A DNA stretch of 64,000 nucleotides. Source: Fibrobacter sp. (GTDB lineage: Bacteria > Fibrobacterota > Fibrobacteria > Fibrobacterales > Fibrobacteraceae). Shown here piece by piece: positions 1 through 8,840 of this stretch (positions within the stretch are counted from its first letter, which is position 1; each line of letters starts with the position of its first letter). The translations under genes and the position numbers were made by a program. The stretch lies in assembly GCA_024399065.1 (NCBI GenBank), contig JAKSIB010000005.1, forward strand, positions 1 to 64,000, given 5' to 3'. The notes below the pieces were generated by a model. That model saw nothing but the letters and a program-made list of their open reading frames with translations, was not told the origin of the DNA and did not search any database.

Positions 1-482
1 ATTTCGATGGTAATCTTATCGTCTTCGGAATCATCGATGCTAAGACCAGTACCTACATCTAGATCGGGAGACTCCTGAATTTCAGTCCATCCTTCGGTTG
101 GCTGGTATCCGTAAGTCTTGCCATCTTCCATATCGGTTTCATCGATTTCGATAATGATCTTATCATCTTCAGAATCATCAATGCTAAGGCCTGTACCGAC
201 ATCTAGGTCGGTCGATTCGGCCTCCGGGATAGCGGTCCATTTTCCGGTATTGTCAATAGCATAAAGTTCATCCGGTTCCATTTCACTCAAATCAATACCA
301 ATTGATACTTGGTTAGATTCTATATTTTCGGTGATATCAATACCCGGACCAGCAACGACGTCGGTCTGGTTCACGCCCAAACGATCATCAGCGGTACCGT
401 CTCCGGTAAGCGTTGTGTCGTGCTGGACTTTACCAATAGCAACACGTTTAAGATCTTCGCCATGTTTTTCGTAAATAGCCAT
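1..482 (-). CDS. Tail fibre / virion surface protein, 3' part outside window
   Basis: Reading leftwards from an ATG at 482 with a GGAG ribosome site, 160 codons are open to the window edge, so the C-terminus is missing. The N-terminus has a TLTGDGTADDRLGV-type stretch, a pattern often seen at the start of phage fibre or appendage proteins. Residues about 100-160 contain two copies of a module with the core LDVGTGLSIDDSEDDKI, about 50 residues apart and also near-identical at DNA level. This suggests a repetitive beta-rich shaft. It is the last visible gene of a minus-strand group with the two genes to its right. The role as fibre is inferred from composition and neighbours. Confidence 0.6.
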   Translation of the reverse strand, partial: MAIYEKHGEDLKRVAIGKVQHDTTLTGDGTADDRLGVNQTDVVAGPGIDITENIESNQVSIGIDLSEMEPDELYAIDNTGKWTAIPEAESTDLDVGTGLSIDDSEDDKIIIEIDETDMEDGKTYGYQPTEGWTEIQESPDLDVGTGLSIDDSEDDKITIE

Positions 483-493
483 AGTATTCTCCG

Positions 494-1225
494 TTAAAAT
501 TTATTTAGCGAACCGTCGTCGTTAACATAAGGTTTATCATGAAAAAGGTGATCTGCACAATCCAAAACAACAAAATCATGCAAATAAATACCAGTTGTCA
601 AATTTTCGAACTGGACGCCAACCAAGCTTGGCTGCTCTGTACCTATATTAGCAGCAATAATAGCGTTTCCGTTTTTATCATACAGATAACAGCTCAATAT
701 ACCATCGACAGACACTAGTTTCAAATTATGCCATCCGGCGCCAATATCATACAGATCACTGCGGTCCGCCGTTGTTAGGGTGACCTTATCAGAGGTAATA
801 GCGACGGTCACACCGACATCATCATCATCAGTGACAAACGTCAGGGTACCATCTTGTACATTCACCCACGCACTCATGGTCACTTCAGTAATGCTATTGG
901 ACAATCCAAATTGTACACGATTAGTGTATGGTGATCCGGTGAACTGTACAACATTCGATGATATAGTCTCATCAAATAATTCATAGTCTATACGCTGTAA
1001 GCATGAATCCATTGTATTGCCAGTACAAAAATCACATGGCATACCTGTAGTCTTTTCGTGGCCTGTAAATACCTGTGTTAGTAGTCTATCTGAACCGGTA
1101 ATAACAGCATGATTAGGAGACTCATCGCCATCCTGTTCAAACAGCGTCCCTGATACGGCCTTCATTGCTAAGGCCTTACCATTGAATGCGAGGGGATTCC
1201 CATTATGTGAAAAAATTACTGACAT
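494..1225 (-). CDS. LamG/concanavalin A-like tail appendage protein
   Basis: A 243-residue protein whose middle (about residues 85-225) has the pattern of a concanavalin A/LamG jelly roll: an N-terminal VVQFTGSPYTNRVQF strand, MSAWVNVQDGTLTF, GWHNLKLVSVDG and a late strand around TGIYLHDFVVLD. Such domains bind carbohydrate on phage fibres and adhesins. Its ATG overlaps the stop of the upstream gene in a TAATG arrangement, so the two are translationally coupled. It lies between two fibre-like genes, which supports a receptor-binding role. Fold assignment is by eye. Confidence 0.5.
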   Translation of the reverse strand: MSVIFSHNGNPLAFNGKALAMKAVSGTLFEQDGDESPNHAVITGSDRLLTQVFTGHEKTTGMPCDFCTGNTMDSCLQRIDYELFDETISSNVVQFTGSPYTNRVQFGLSNSITEVTMSAWVNVQDGTLTFVTDDDDVGVTVAITSDKVTLTTADRSDLYDIGAGWHNLKLVSVDGILSCYLYDKNGNAIIAANIGTEQPSLVGVQFENLTTGIYLHDFVVLDCADHLFHDKPYVNDDGSLNKF

Positions 1226-2448
1226 TATTCATCCGTTGTGCAATACATCTTATATTTGACAATTTCTTCAGCACTTAACGCATCCAACTCCGCTTTAGTA
1301 CCAATCCACGGTTTCAATACAGAGTCATCAAGCTCGTTATCGGTGGTAAACGACAATACACTGTCTTCAGTGAGTGCAATATTAATACTATTATCGGTTC
1401 CAATTGAAACACCCTCACCTTCCGTGTAAATTCTGCCTAATTCAATTTCAGCCCATCCGTCGTCACCATATCGGTAAAAATGGCCAAGCGTATAGTCATC
1501 AGTGGTCTCGCCAATATACTCAACTATGGTTCCAGCCGACGCTGTTTCAGGCATTGTAGAATACTGCTGCATGAAATTGGTTAACACCGCAGCGATCGCA
1601 GCACAACTTGGTGGATTGTTACTAGACGGGGTAAATGTTCCCTGAATATCCTCCGTTTTGAAGAAACCCGTGGTATCTATAGTAGTATCACCGATTTGAA
1701 TCCATTCAAATTCCGGTTCTTCTTCAGATGATTCTTCTGTCTTTACATACACCCATTCAGTGTACACATCACCAGTAGTGACATCAGGATCCCTTACCAA
1801 GTATATTGCGTTTTTTACACCAACATCAGGCAATGTCTCAACACGAATGAACGATGTAACAGAGTTCAACGTCTTGATCAAGGTACGTAATGACACCGGT
1901 GATTCATCTTCGTTATAAGCAAAGTACAAGTCGCCAGCAATGGTCTGATTACCGTCCCAATCCAAAGTACGAATATTACTACGGTTTTCATCATCAGTAC
2001 CGTTACCTACGATTTCAACATAGGTCCCTCGCTGGGCGCCACTATCAGAATCCTTGATATTGAACTCACCAAATACCAGCTGAGATTTTGCACTAGCATA
2101 GGTCGATTCACCCATTGCAACGGCATTTTTACCGGTTGTCTTAGTCAACGTGCCGGTCACAAAACTATTCACACCCGGATTTGTTCCTGTAGTGTCAACC
2201 GCCACATGTCCATCAGCGTCAATTTTTAAGTCCACACCGACACCAGTCCCCCCACCACTACCAGTGGCAACAATAAGCTGTCCAAGATAATTGCCATCAT
2301 CATCATATTTATCAGTCAACGATACGTTGCTGTTATTTTCGGTAATCAGCTTTCCTTGCGCCTTAATGTTATCACGGGCGTTCTTGGCCTGACCATTAGT
2401 CAGGTTCTGTTTATTCGTAGTAGTCAATACTTTGGTTTTTATAATCAT
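1225..2448 (-). CDS. Tail fibre protein with YadA-head-like repeats
   Basis: A 407-residue protein. Residues about 95-165 contain TGKNAVAMGESTYASAKSQ followed by a segment with LVFGEFN, YVEIVGNGT and RTLDWDGNQTIAGDL. This combination is common in tail fibre and baseplate-appendage proteins of phages of anaerobic gut bacteria. The AVAMGESTYASAKSQ part resembles the left-handed repeats of trimeric YadA-type heads. The rest is low-similarity beta-rich sequence. It is the first gene of the fibre group and has a late-promoter octamer 29 nt upstream. The fibre call is fairly safe; the receptor cannot be told. Confidence 0.6.
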   Translation of the reverse strand: MIIKTKVLTTTNKQNLTNGQAKNARDNIKAQGKLITENNSNVSLTDKYDDDGNYLGQLIVATGSGGGTGVGVDLKIDADGHVAVDTTGTNPGVNSFVTGTLTKTTGKNAVAMGESTYASAKSQLVFGEFNIKDSDSGAQRGTYVEIVGNGTDDENRSNIRTLDWDGNQTIAGDLYFAYNEDESPVSLRTLIKTLNSVTSFIRVETLPDVGVKNAIYLVRDPDVTTGDVYTEWVYVKTEESSEEEPEFEWIQIGDTTIDTTGFFKTEDIQGTFTPSSNNPPSCAAIAAVLTNFMQQYSTMPETASAGTIVEYIGETTDDYTLGHFYRYGDDGWAEIELGRIYTEGEGVSIGTDNSINIALTEDSVLSFTTDNELDDSVLKPWIGTKAELDALSAEEIVKYKMYCTTDE

Positions 2449-2477
2449 CTGGATACCACGGTGTCATATTCTACCGT

Positions 2478-2485
2478 AGTTTATA
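2478..2485 (-). promoter_or_regulatory. Late-promoter octamer for the fibre group
   Basis: TATAAACT on the minus strand, 29 nt before the start of the fibre gene at 2448. It forms a divergent pair with the copy at 2519. Confidence 0.6.
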
Positions 2486-2518
2486 TTATTTGAGGATTAA
2501 CTAACATGTCACAGCTAT

Positions 2519-2526
2519 TATAAACT
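2519..2526 (+). promoter_or_regulatory. Late-promoter octamer for the gene at 2569
   Basis: TATAAACT on the plus strand, 42 nt upstream of the ATG at 2569. An AGAGGA ribosome site follows it. Confidence 0.6.
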
Positions 2527-2568
2527 TACGAATGAACGCACAGAGTATGCATCACTAGAGGACAATTT

Positions 2569-3231
2569 ATGCATCTAGACTTATTTCCAGAATTCACCAA
2601 TGTGAAAAATGACCCATTGCTAGAAGCCGTTATGGCCGGAAATGCGGTGTTATTTGAAGGCGACGACGGCGAACAAAACGCCGAATCTACTGAAATTCCG
2701 GCACCACCCGATCCACAAGATGCTGATACGGAAGAACAAGATGGCGCTTCGGCCGAACCTCCGGCAGAGGCAGATGGCCAGCCAGATGAATCTGTCAAAG
2801 AACCGCAACAGGACCAGACCCAAGAACCGGCTGAACCACAAGAAACCCCCGATGACATCCAAAGTCAAACAACGGAGGACCGAACCCCTGCCGAACCAAA
2901 ATCTATGAGTGCCGACGACGCATTTAAGAAATTAGTGAATTCACCTGACGCAAATAAGATCATGCAAACAATGCGATCATATTTTCAGAAACAGCAAACC
3001 CAGCCATCAAAACAGCAAATCCTCACATTTGCCGTAAAATTGGTCGCAAAATGGAGATCCGACAAGAAACTTCCGATCAATTCGGAAAACATCATAAAGG
3101 TCGCCACAGATTTGCTTAGTAACGCACAGAAGAACGTGGTTGCAAAGAACAAGCAAGCACAGATGTTTGCAAACCAATCACAGGTAGCACAACAGCAAAA
3201 AGCGCAAGAACCTGCCGACGAACATAAATAA
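2569..3231 (+). CDS. Acidic protein with candidate prohead-protease propeptide
   Basis: A 220-residue protein not recognised as a known family. The first 30 residues (PLLEAV near 16-21, then VLFE ending at residue 30, followed by GDD) match the N-terminal module of the proteins encoded at 22489 and 50508. LFE followed by G fits the T4 gp21 cleavage rule. Residues about 32-115 are a disordered Glu/Pro/Gln/Asp-rich region. The C-terminal 100 residues are predicted helical and Lys/Gln-rich. It is a single-gene unit with its own late promoter and terminator, lying between oppositely oriented genes. Capsid-internal cargo is an inference. Confidence 0.6.
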   Translation: MHLDLFPEFTNVKNDPLLEAVMAGNAVLFEGDDGEQNAESTEIPAPPDPQDADTEEQDGASAEPPAEADGQPDESVKEPQQDQTQEPAEPQETPDDIQSQTTEDRTPAEPKSMSADDAFKKLVNSPDANKIMQTMRSYFQKQQTQPSKQQILTFAVKLVAKWRSDKKLPINSENIIKVATDLLSNAQKNVVAKNKQAQMFANQSQVAQQQKAQEPADEHK

Positions 3232-3237
3232 AAAAGA

Positions 3238-3260
3238 CCCGCTGAAAAGCGGGCCTTTTT
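3238..3260. terminator. Bidirectional intrinsic terminator
   Basis: CCCGCT at 3238-3243 pairs with AGCGGG at 3248-3253 around a GAAA loop, with T-runs on one side and A-runs on the other. It serves the convergent genes ending at 3231 and 3274. Confidence 0.8.
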
Positions 3261-3273
3261 AATTTACAATCGA

Positions 3274-3828
3274 TCACATATACAAGTCTGCATATGTATT
3301 TGAATCCATTTCATCCTTGGTCAATTTTTCTTCAAACTTGTACAGGCATTCATTTAAATATCTGTATTCGTCGATATATCGGCTTTGTCGTTCATAATCC
3401 TTTTCAGTGACATATGGAAGACGGTTTAAATTCATATTGTCATCCAAGTCAATCAGCTTTACCTTAATGGCAAGTAAATTTTTACCGATATCATTGATAT
3501 ATACCGAACGGTCTTCAGCTTTTTTACGTGTAAGCAATTCTACGGTTGCCCATACGACTTTTGGGAAAAATGCACTCAGGTCGGTGATAGTAAAATTGCC
3601 ATCTTCTACCACATCATGCATATATGCGGCAGCGGTCAAATTTTCATCACAATAGCGCTTAGCCGTATTTTCCCCGACTCGGCATGGGTGCTGTATATAG
3701 GCCTGTCCGGCCTTGTCTAACTGTCCGGCATGTGCGAATTCTGCGAAAGCAATGGCACGGTCGATCATATTCATGTCCATATTTCGCATGACCTTCAAAA
3801 ATTCTTTAATTTCATCCCTAGAACGCAT
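3274..3828 (-). CDS. HD-domain (p)ppGpp hydrolase-like protein (SpoT/MESH1 type)
   Basis: A 184-residue protein covering a stand-alone hydrolase domain of the RelA/SpoT HD superfamily. Residues about 21-45 read AIAFAEFAHAGQLDKAGQAYIQHPCRV-like, with the first metal His in FAHAGQ and the second in QHP. The HD doublet lies in AAYMHDVVED (about residue 70). LIDLDDNMNL near residue 130 corresponds to the KL.DR.HN element of SpoT, here diverged. No synthetase, TGS or ACT domain is present. The family removes the 3' pyrophosphate of (p)ppGpp, so a role in blunting the host stringent response is plausible. Start chosen for the AAGGA site 8 nt upstream. Confidence 0.7.
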   Translation of the reverse strand: MRSRDEIKEFLKVMRNMDMNMIDRAIAFAEFAHAGQLDKAGQAYIQHPCRVGENTAKRYCDENLTAAAYMHDVVEDGNFTITDLSAFFPKVVWATVELLTRKKAEDRSVYINDIGKNLLAIKVKLIDLDDNMNLNRLPYVTEKDYERQSRYIDEYRYLNECLYKFEEKLTKDEMDSNTYADLYM

Positions 3829-3961
3829 AGTAAAAATCCTTGTGCATTATACGTGATTTATTGTATTCATTTCATGGACAAACCTGATGTATCCACTAGA
3901 AAAACTATTACATTATGGGTAAAAAATACTAATTTACTGAAAGTAATTCAAATTTACGACT

Positions 3962-4441
3962 ATGATATACGAAACAAATACATTTGAGCAGGATCTGGTT
4001 AATGAATTGACAGCTGCATTATCTTTTACTTTTGAAAGCGATACCGAGGTTGGGATATCAGACAATTCCACGCTATTAGCTGTGTTAAGTACAAAACAGT
4101 GCAGGGTCAACGGCGAATTCATTGCCGCATGCGGACTTTTCGGGACTTTTGATGCAAAATATACCGTTAAGGACGGCCAGTGTACGATACCTAGTGTTGA
4201 TATCGCCATAAACGGTAACAATCCGTATAAATGCGATTTATCGTCACAAGCACGGTTCATTAAAACCGTCAAAGAAATGCACCAGCTATACTTGACCCGT
4301 CAAGCCGGCCTAAAGCGTCAGCAGGAAACCTTGCAGCAATTATGCGATAAAATTGACTCGCTTGCCGAATTGGTAAATGACGCAAATATCAAAGACAATA
4401 TCATCAAAATAACACAAGAAATCAGAACATACGTAGGTTAA
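3962..4441 (+). CDS. Unknown protein, first of a two-gene unit
   Basis: A 159-residue protein without a recognised family. The N-terminal 100 residues look like a mixed alpha/beta domain. The last 55 residues are strongly helical (KRQQETLQQLCDKIDSLAELV), likely a coiled coil. No good ribosome site precedes the ATG, and no alternative start lies nearby. The next gene follows after 2 nt and is likely co-transcribed. The 133 bp upstream is AT-rich and probably holds the promoter, but no TATAAACT copy is there. Confidence 0.6.
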   Translation: MIYETNTFEQDLVNELTAALSFTFESDTEVGISDNSTLLAVLSTKQCRVNGEFIAACGLFGTFDAKYTVKDGQCTIPSVDIAINGNNPYKCDLSSQARFIKTVKEMHQLYLTRQAGLKRQQETLQQLCDKIDSLAELVNDANIKDNIIKITQEIRTYVG

Positions 4442-4443
4442 TC

Positions 4444-5022
4444 ATGACAAAGCAAACATTGGACCAGTACATCAATGACATCAAGGCCGGCCTAGAACAG
4501 GCGTTAGGTACAACTGTAGACTGTTCCGGGCGTACGCTTGAACTTCATTTCACCAACAAGAACATCAAGTTGGAAGGCAAGGTATACGTAACCTTCTCCT
4601 TGCCGGGCGGGAAGATCAATGTCCGTATCACCTACTATAATTTCATTGGGGACAAGAAGGAATCCATAACGCTAAAGGATGCCAGTACAGCCATTGTATG
4701 TGCACAGACATTGAGCTTTATGAAAGCAAAGGAATCAGCAATCACGGAAACCAACCAGACAATCGAACAGTTCAGGCATGATTTGAACACGACGTTCACC
4801 CAGCAAGGCTACACCCGTGAATGTGACTCAAAGTACATGATTGTATTTACCAAGTCGCCAATAAATGTGTCCATTCGTCTAAATGATACTTCACTCAACA
4901 TACTGATCACAAAGACAGTGAAAAAATCCTTGTCCAAGACATACAGTCTTAACTGCGATATTACGACAGGAAACACAGTCGGCAATTTATTGCAAGCGAT
5001 TAAATATGCTCTAGAACATTAA
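4444..5022 (+). CDS. Unknown protein, second of a two-gene unit
   Basis: A 192-residue protein, not recognised. It appears to contain two similar alpha/beta halves. Each has a helix (TLDQYINDIKAGLEQALG; TIEQFRHDLNTTFTQQGY) followed by several short strands, so an internal duplication is possible. An AGGTTAATC ribosome site inside the end of the upstream gene supports the start. A strong terminator follows directly. Confidence 0.6.
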   Translation: MTKQTLDQYINDIKAGLEQALGTTVDCSGRTLELHFTNKNIKLEGKVYVTFSLPGGKINVRITYYNFIGDKKESITLKDASTAIVCAQTLSFMKAKESAITETNQTIEQFRHDLNTTFTQQGYTRECDSKYMIVFTKSPINVSIRLNDTSLNILITKTVKKSLSKTYSLNCDITTGNTVGNLLQAIKYALEH

Positions 5023-5028
5023 AAAAAG

Positions 5029-5050
5029 CCCGGGATTTCCCGGGTATTTT
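5029..5050. terminator. Bidirectional intrinsic terminator
   Basis: CCCGGG 5029-5034 and CCCGGG 5039-5044 form a self-complementary stem with a four-base loop. It is flanked by an A-run before and a T-run after, between convergent genes. Confidence 0.8.
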
Positions 5051-5074
5051 TTATTGACTCGGTCACAATTTTGA

Positions 5075-5605
5075 TTAACGTTTCCGAGCGGCTTTGTGGA
5101 ACGAGTCGACATAATCGTACCACAGCTTTTTCCTTAATGCGAACTGACGGGTCCAATACCGCATAGCCATAAGACGTTGCAGATTATACAACATATCATC
5201 GGTAATCTTCGTGGCGCCTTTATGTATAGGCGCCTGTTTAATGATACGCACATATCCTACAGGCTTCATCGGTGTGACTTCGATCAGGCCGGCATTTTCC
5301 GGAAGCCGTTCAAGAACATAATCAGTCATATAGGACGGGACTGCATAATAGAACTGTTTAATGTATTTAGATTCGTGACCAACCTTCTTTTTAAAATCGG
5401 CCAAAAAATCGGACGTTGAAATCTTGATTTCGATCTCAGTGCAATACTTTGCTGCTGACACAGAAATCAAGTCGGCCTCATGCCCAAACATCCAAGCGCA
5501 TTTGTTTACAACAACCGGATGCGTACGGAAAAATGCTGGACTTTGCTTTCGCTGCGTAAGAGCATTTTCCATGTCTATGGTAGTGAGTTTAAGCTTCTGT
5601 GACAT
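5075..5605 (-). CDS. MmcB/PD-(D/E)XK nuclease-like protein
   Basis: A 176-residue protein. The core resembles the MmcB-type restriction-endonuclease fold: EADLISVSAAKYCTEIEIKISTSDF has a D, then an E.E.K element (EIEIKIS near residue 57), followed by HESKYIKQFYYAVP and later VLERLPENAGLIEV. In this family the E.K pair contributes the nuclease site. Substrate is unknown; DNA repair or host DNA breakdown are possibilities. The start overlaps the end of nrdG by 17 bp, so it is translated with the reductase genes. Confidence 0.5.
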   Translation of the reverse strand: MSQKLKLTTIDMENALTQRKQSPAFFRTHPVVVNKCAWMFGHEADLISVSAAKYCTEIEIKISTSDFLADFKKKVGHESKYIKQFYYAVPSYMTDYVLERLPENAGLIEVTPMKPVGYVRIIKQAPIHKGATKITDDMLYNLQRLMAMRYWTRQFALRKKLWYDYVDSFHKAARKR

Positions 5606-6116
5606 GGAATGTACCGTCTTTCTTCACCATTATGTTTTGATTAGAACTACCCCTGAATTTCAGTGACAGATCTTTCAATGATTCAACGAACGGGCCCACG
5701 ACCATTACGTCGGCAGCGAATAGTATGGAATCCGTATACATTGTATGTTGTGACCCGCCATCGGTCAAGTCACCAAATTTATAGCCTGTATATATCCAAA
5801 TCGTCTTTCTGCATTTACATGCAAAATCATCGGAAAAATATTTGGTAAACTGATAAATGAATTCAGATATCGCTTCCTGATTTTCCACTTCAAATGGTTC
5901 GCCGCCAAGAATCGTCACCCCATCAATATACGGCTTATCGCACCCTTTAATAATTTCATCGATAGTCTCATGGGTAAACGGCTGACCGTAGTCAAAATTC
6001 CATGTTTCGGGGTTGAAACAACCCTTACAGTGATTGCGGCAGCCACTAACCCAGAAAGCTACCCTGATACCATCGCCATTTGCTGTATCGTCAAATTTAA
6101 TTGCACTATAGTTCAT
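5589..6116 (-). CDS. nrdG: Anaerobic ribonucleoside-triphosphate reductase activating protein
   Basis: A 175-residue radical-SAM activase. The cluster-binding Cys triad is visible as C26-x3-C30-x2-C33 in GCRNHCKGCFNPETW. TILGGEPF near residue 72 is the GGE motif that binds S-adenosylmethionine. It installs the glycyl radical on NrdD, the gene immediately upstream. A GAGG ribosome site precedes the ATG. The gene lies behind an intrinsic terminator after nrdD, so its level may be set by read-through. Size fits the family. Confidence 0.92.
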   Translation of the reverse strand: MNYSAIKFDDTANGDGIRVAFWVSGCRNHCKGCFNPETWNFDYGQPFTHETIDEIIKGCDKPYIDGVTILGGEPFEVENQEAISEFIYQFTKYFSDDFACKCRKTIWIYTGYKFGDLTDGGSQHTMYTDSILFAADVMVVGPFVESLKDLSLKFRGSSNQNIMVKKDGTFHVTEA

Positions 6117-6128
6117 ACCGCCTCACAC

Positions 6129-6154
6129 AAAAAGACCCGGGAAACCCCGGGTCT
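6129..6154 (-). terminator. Intrinsic terminator or attenuator between nrdD and nrdG
   Basis: AGACCCGGG 6133-6141 pairs with CCCGGGTCT 6146-6154 (9 bp, 4 nt loop). Read on the minus strand it is followed by a U-run. It sits inside the gap between nrdD and nrdG. Confidence 0.75.
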
Positions 6155-6180
6155 AAAATATAGCAACATCGATCGGATTT

Positions 6181-8718
6181 TTAAATATTCTTGCGACGTT
6201 TCAGTTCATTTTGCTTACCGACACCCCAGCTCTTCTTGATCGACTGACCCGGGCGGCCAACCAGATAGCCAGTAATGCGACGGATGCGGAGAATGTTTTC
6301 GCCATCATCCTTCACGCCACAGTGCGGGCAGGTAGCACCAATGATTCCACGGAAACCGCATTCACGACAGGTATCCTGATCGAAAGTGATGGTAAAGTAA
6401 CCCAGATTGGCTTCATACATAGCACGGATTGCTGCCTCAACAGCGGCTACGTTAGATTCTGGATTACCTTCGATCTTGTAATAGAAGATGTGGCCAGCGT
6501 TGGTCAATGCATGGAATGGAGCTTCATTAGCCAGCTTGTTATCCAGAGTCGTTTCGATATCAAACGGCAGCATATGGCTGTTGGTATAATAACCCTTATC
6601 GGTAATGTTCTTGATGTTACCGTATCTCTTCTTATCCAATTCAGCAAAACGGCCGCATACGTTCTCAGCAGGCGTTGCGAATGTAGACCAGTTCAATCCG
6701 GTTTCCTTTTCCTTGCGGTCAGTGTATTCACGGATATGCTTAACGATGGACAAGCCAAAGTCAAACGCTTCCTTATCAATTCCATAGGTCTTGTCCAGCA
6801 GGATCTGGCAAACTTCATAAATGCCAATATAGCCAATTGAATTAGAACCCTGCTTCAATACTTCACGAATGGTATCCTGCGTATCATGCTTAACGTCATC
6901 AGATGTAAGATAGACGCCATTCTGCATCAGGAACGGGAAATTCTCGTACTTACGATTTGCAATCAATTCGTAACGATCCATCATTACGCCAGCGCACATA
7001 TCCAACTTCTCATCAAGTTCCTTCCAGAACGATTCAATCGGCGTATCGGTCTTCGATGCACGCAGAGCAATGGCAGGAAGGTTAATCGTAGTGAACCACA
7101 GGTTGCCACGGCCATCGGTCTGAGAAGGACCATTAATATTGCCGATTACACGGGTACGGCAACCCATTGAGGCGATGGCTGTTTCAGGACGCAACCACTT
7201 AAACACCACATCAGAACCTTCTACACGGTCAAAGGTATAATACTTGCCGTCAATAGCATACTCAAACTTATTATGGTAAATTCCAATATTGGATGCAAGA
7301 TCATCAATAGTCACGTCAACGACATCATTGCTTGCAATCTTCTGCAATGAAATTGTTTCGCCAACCCCCAAAGACACACGAGTTTCGTCAAACTTAACGT
7401 ACGGACGATTAAATGTTGAATCCACACTAACAAAATTTGGGTAGAAACGCTTTGCACAGATACGGCATGCCATCTTCCACAGATCATAGTTAGGATCACC
7501 CGGAATTGCACTGATACCGGCCATCATCTTAAATATGGATATCGGGAAGATACAGGTGGAACCATCGCCAAGTCCAGCATCGGTTGCTCGCATTAAATTA
7601 CGGGAAACCATTCGGCCACACTTAGTAGTATTCAATCCAAAGTTGATGGACGAGAACGGAAGCTGGTTTCCACTACGGCTAAACAAACTGTTCAGGTTAT
7701 GAACCAATGCTTCCATAGCCTGATAAGTATCCTTGTCCGTCTTAACAATGGCTCGTTTCACAACCTTCTTAGGAATATTCCAGTCACCAAGATACATGTG
7801 ATTAGCGGACCTGTTCATGGTAACATATTCAGGCATAGTCACCTTGGTATTATCGTATTCCATGCCATCGATCGTAACGGTAGCCCCGATAATCGAAATG
7901 AGCTTAAATGCCTCAATAGCCTTATTGTCACCAGTATAGTCAATATAGGCTTCAATTTCATATGCCAAGTTCTTTCGGAAACTGCGATCTACATAAACAG
8001 CCAGATCGTCATCCAAATGCGCATAAGCCTGACCACCATACATTTGATTCTGGTTGGATTGAATGATAATGCTGCCAAGTGCCGCAGCGGAGCCAATTGA
8101 GTTAGGGGAACGAATATAGCCATTACCGGTATCAAAACCACGTTCAAGAAGCTTTGCAAGTGGGATGAACAGGCAGTTCATGGTCAGCGCATAATAGTCA
8201 AGGTCGTGAATATGAATATCGCCGGACTTGTGCGCATCAGCATGTTCACGCTTGATAAGGTTAATCAAATTGTAGCGTTTCCACGCTTCGCCACCAGCCT
8301 TTGCATAAGACGTGGCAACGGTAGCGCCATTGACATTACCGTTGTCACGCAAGAGGTTAGACGAGTTCAGGTCAGCGGCGGCAATCTCCTTGATTACCTT
8401 ATTCAATTCATTCTTGGTTTCACGAACACGGGTACGTTCCTGACGGTAGAGGATAAATTCCTTTGCAGTCTTCCCAAACGTGTGCGCCATCAACATCTGT
8501 TCAACGACATTCTGCACATCTTCAACAGGAATCGATTTTCTCTTACGTTCCAACAAGATAGCTTCGCATTCTTCTTCAACACGTTCAACAAGATGATCAA
8601 TCTGTTCTTCCGTATAGGATTCTCCCGACGCAGCAAACGCATTTTTTATGGCACCAATAATCTTCGTCGGATTCCAAGCACGTCGCCTGTCATCACGCTT
8701 TATAACTGATTTAATCAT
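6181..8718 (-). CDS. nrdD: Anaerobic (class III) ribonucleoside-triphosphate reductase
   Basis: An 845-residue reductase that makes dNTPs without oxygen. Residues 5-95 are an ATP-cone allosteric domain (IKRDDRRRAWNPTKI). The catalytic MGCRTR cysteine is residue 520. The C-terminus has two CxxC zinc pairs (CRECG, CPHCG) and the glycyl-radical loop RRITGYLVG. It is longer than the roughly 600-710 residues usual for T4 and E. coli NrdD. Two stretches look inserted: about residues 259-325, and about 442-510 directly before the catalytic Cys. An AGAGG ribosome site supports the start. Two NrdR-like boxes lie 125-165 bp upstream. Confidence 0.95.
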   Translation of the reverse strand: MIKSVIKRDDRRRAWNPTKIIGAIKNAFAASGESYTEEQIDHLVERVEEECEAILLERKRKSIPVEDVQNVVEQMLMAHTFGKTAKEFILYRQERTRVRETKNELNKVIKEIAAADLNSSNLLRDNGNVNGATVATSYAKAGGEAWKRYNLINLIKREHADAHKSGDIHIHDLDYYALTMNCLFIPLAKLLERGFDTGNGYIRSPNSIGSAAALGSIIIQSNQNQMYGGQAYAHLDDDLAVYVDRSFRKNLAYEIEAYIDYTGDNKAIEAFKLISIIGATVTIDGMEYDNTKVTMPEYVTMNRSANHMYLGDWNIPKKVVKRAIVKTDKDTYQAMEALVHNLNSLFSRSGNQLPFSSINFGLNTTKCGRMVSRNLMRATDAGLGDGSTCIFPISIFKMMAGISAIPGDPNYDLWKMACRICAKRFYPNFVSVDSTFNRPYVKFDETRVSLGVGETISLQKIASNDVVDVTIDDLASNIGIYHNKFEYAIDGKYYTFDRVEGSDVVFKWLRPETAIASMGCRTRVIGNINGPSQTDGRGNLWFTTINLPAIALRASKTDTPIESFWKELDEKLDMCAGVMMDRYELIANRKYENFPFLMQNGVYLTSDDVKHDTQDTIREVLKQGSNSIGYIGIYEVCQILLDKTYGIDKEAFDFGLSIVKHIREYTDRKEKETGLNWSTFATPAENVCGRFAELDKKRYGNIKNITDKGYYTNSHMLPFDIETTLDNKLANEAPFHALTNAGHIFYYKIEGNPESNVAAVEAAIRAMYEANLGYFTITFDQDTCRECGFRGIIGATCPHCGVKDDGENILRIRRITGYLVGRPGQSIKKSWGVGKQNELKRRKNI

Positions 8719-8840
8719 ATATAACCTCTTTTTAACTTTGACTCATGTAGTCGATATTAAATTAGTCGAAAAGTCTGATTCACGTTTATGAAAAACGATG
8801 TGCAAAATAATACAAAAAATCCAAGGTTTTTACAAATTTT

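Noticed and set aside
2526-2908. Ser-, Lys- and Arg-rich open frames overlapping the gene at 2569
   Set aside because: They are other-frame readings of its low-complexity acidic segment.
7189-7395. NrdD insert as an intein
   Set aside because: It lacks a Cys/Ser start, block B His and an Asn/Gln end, and is too short for an intein.
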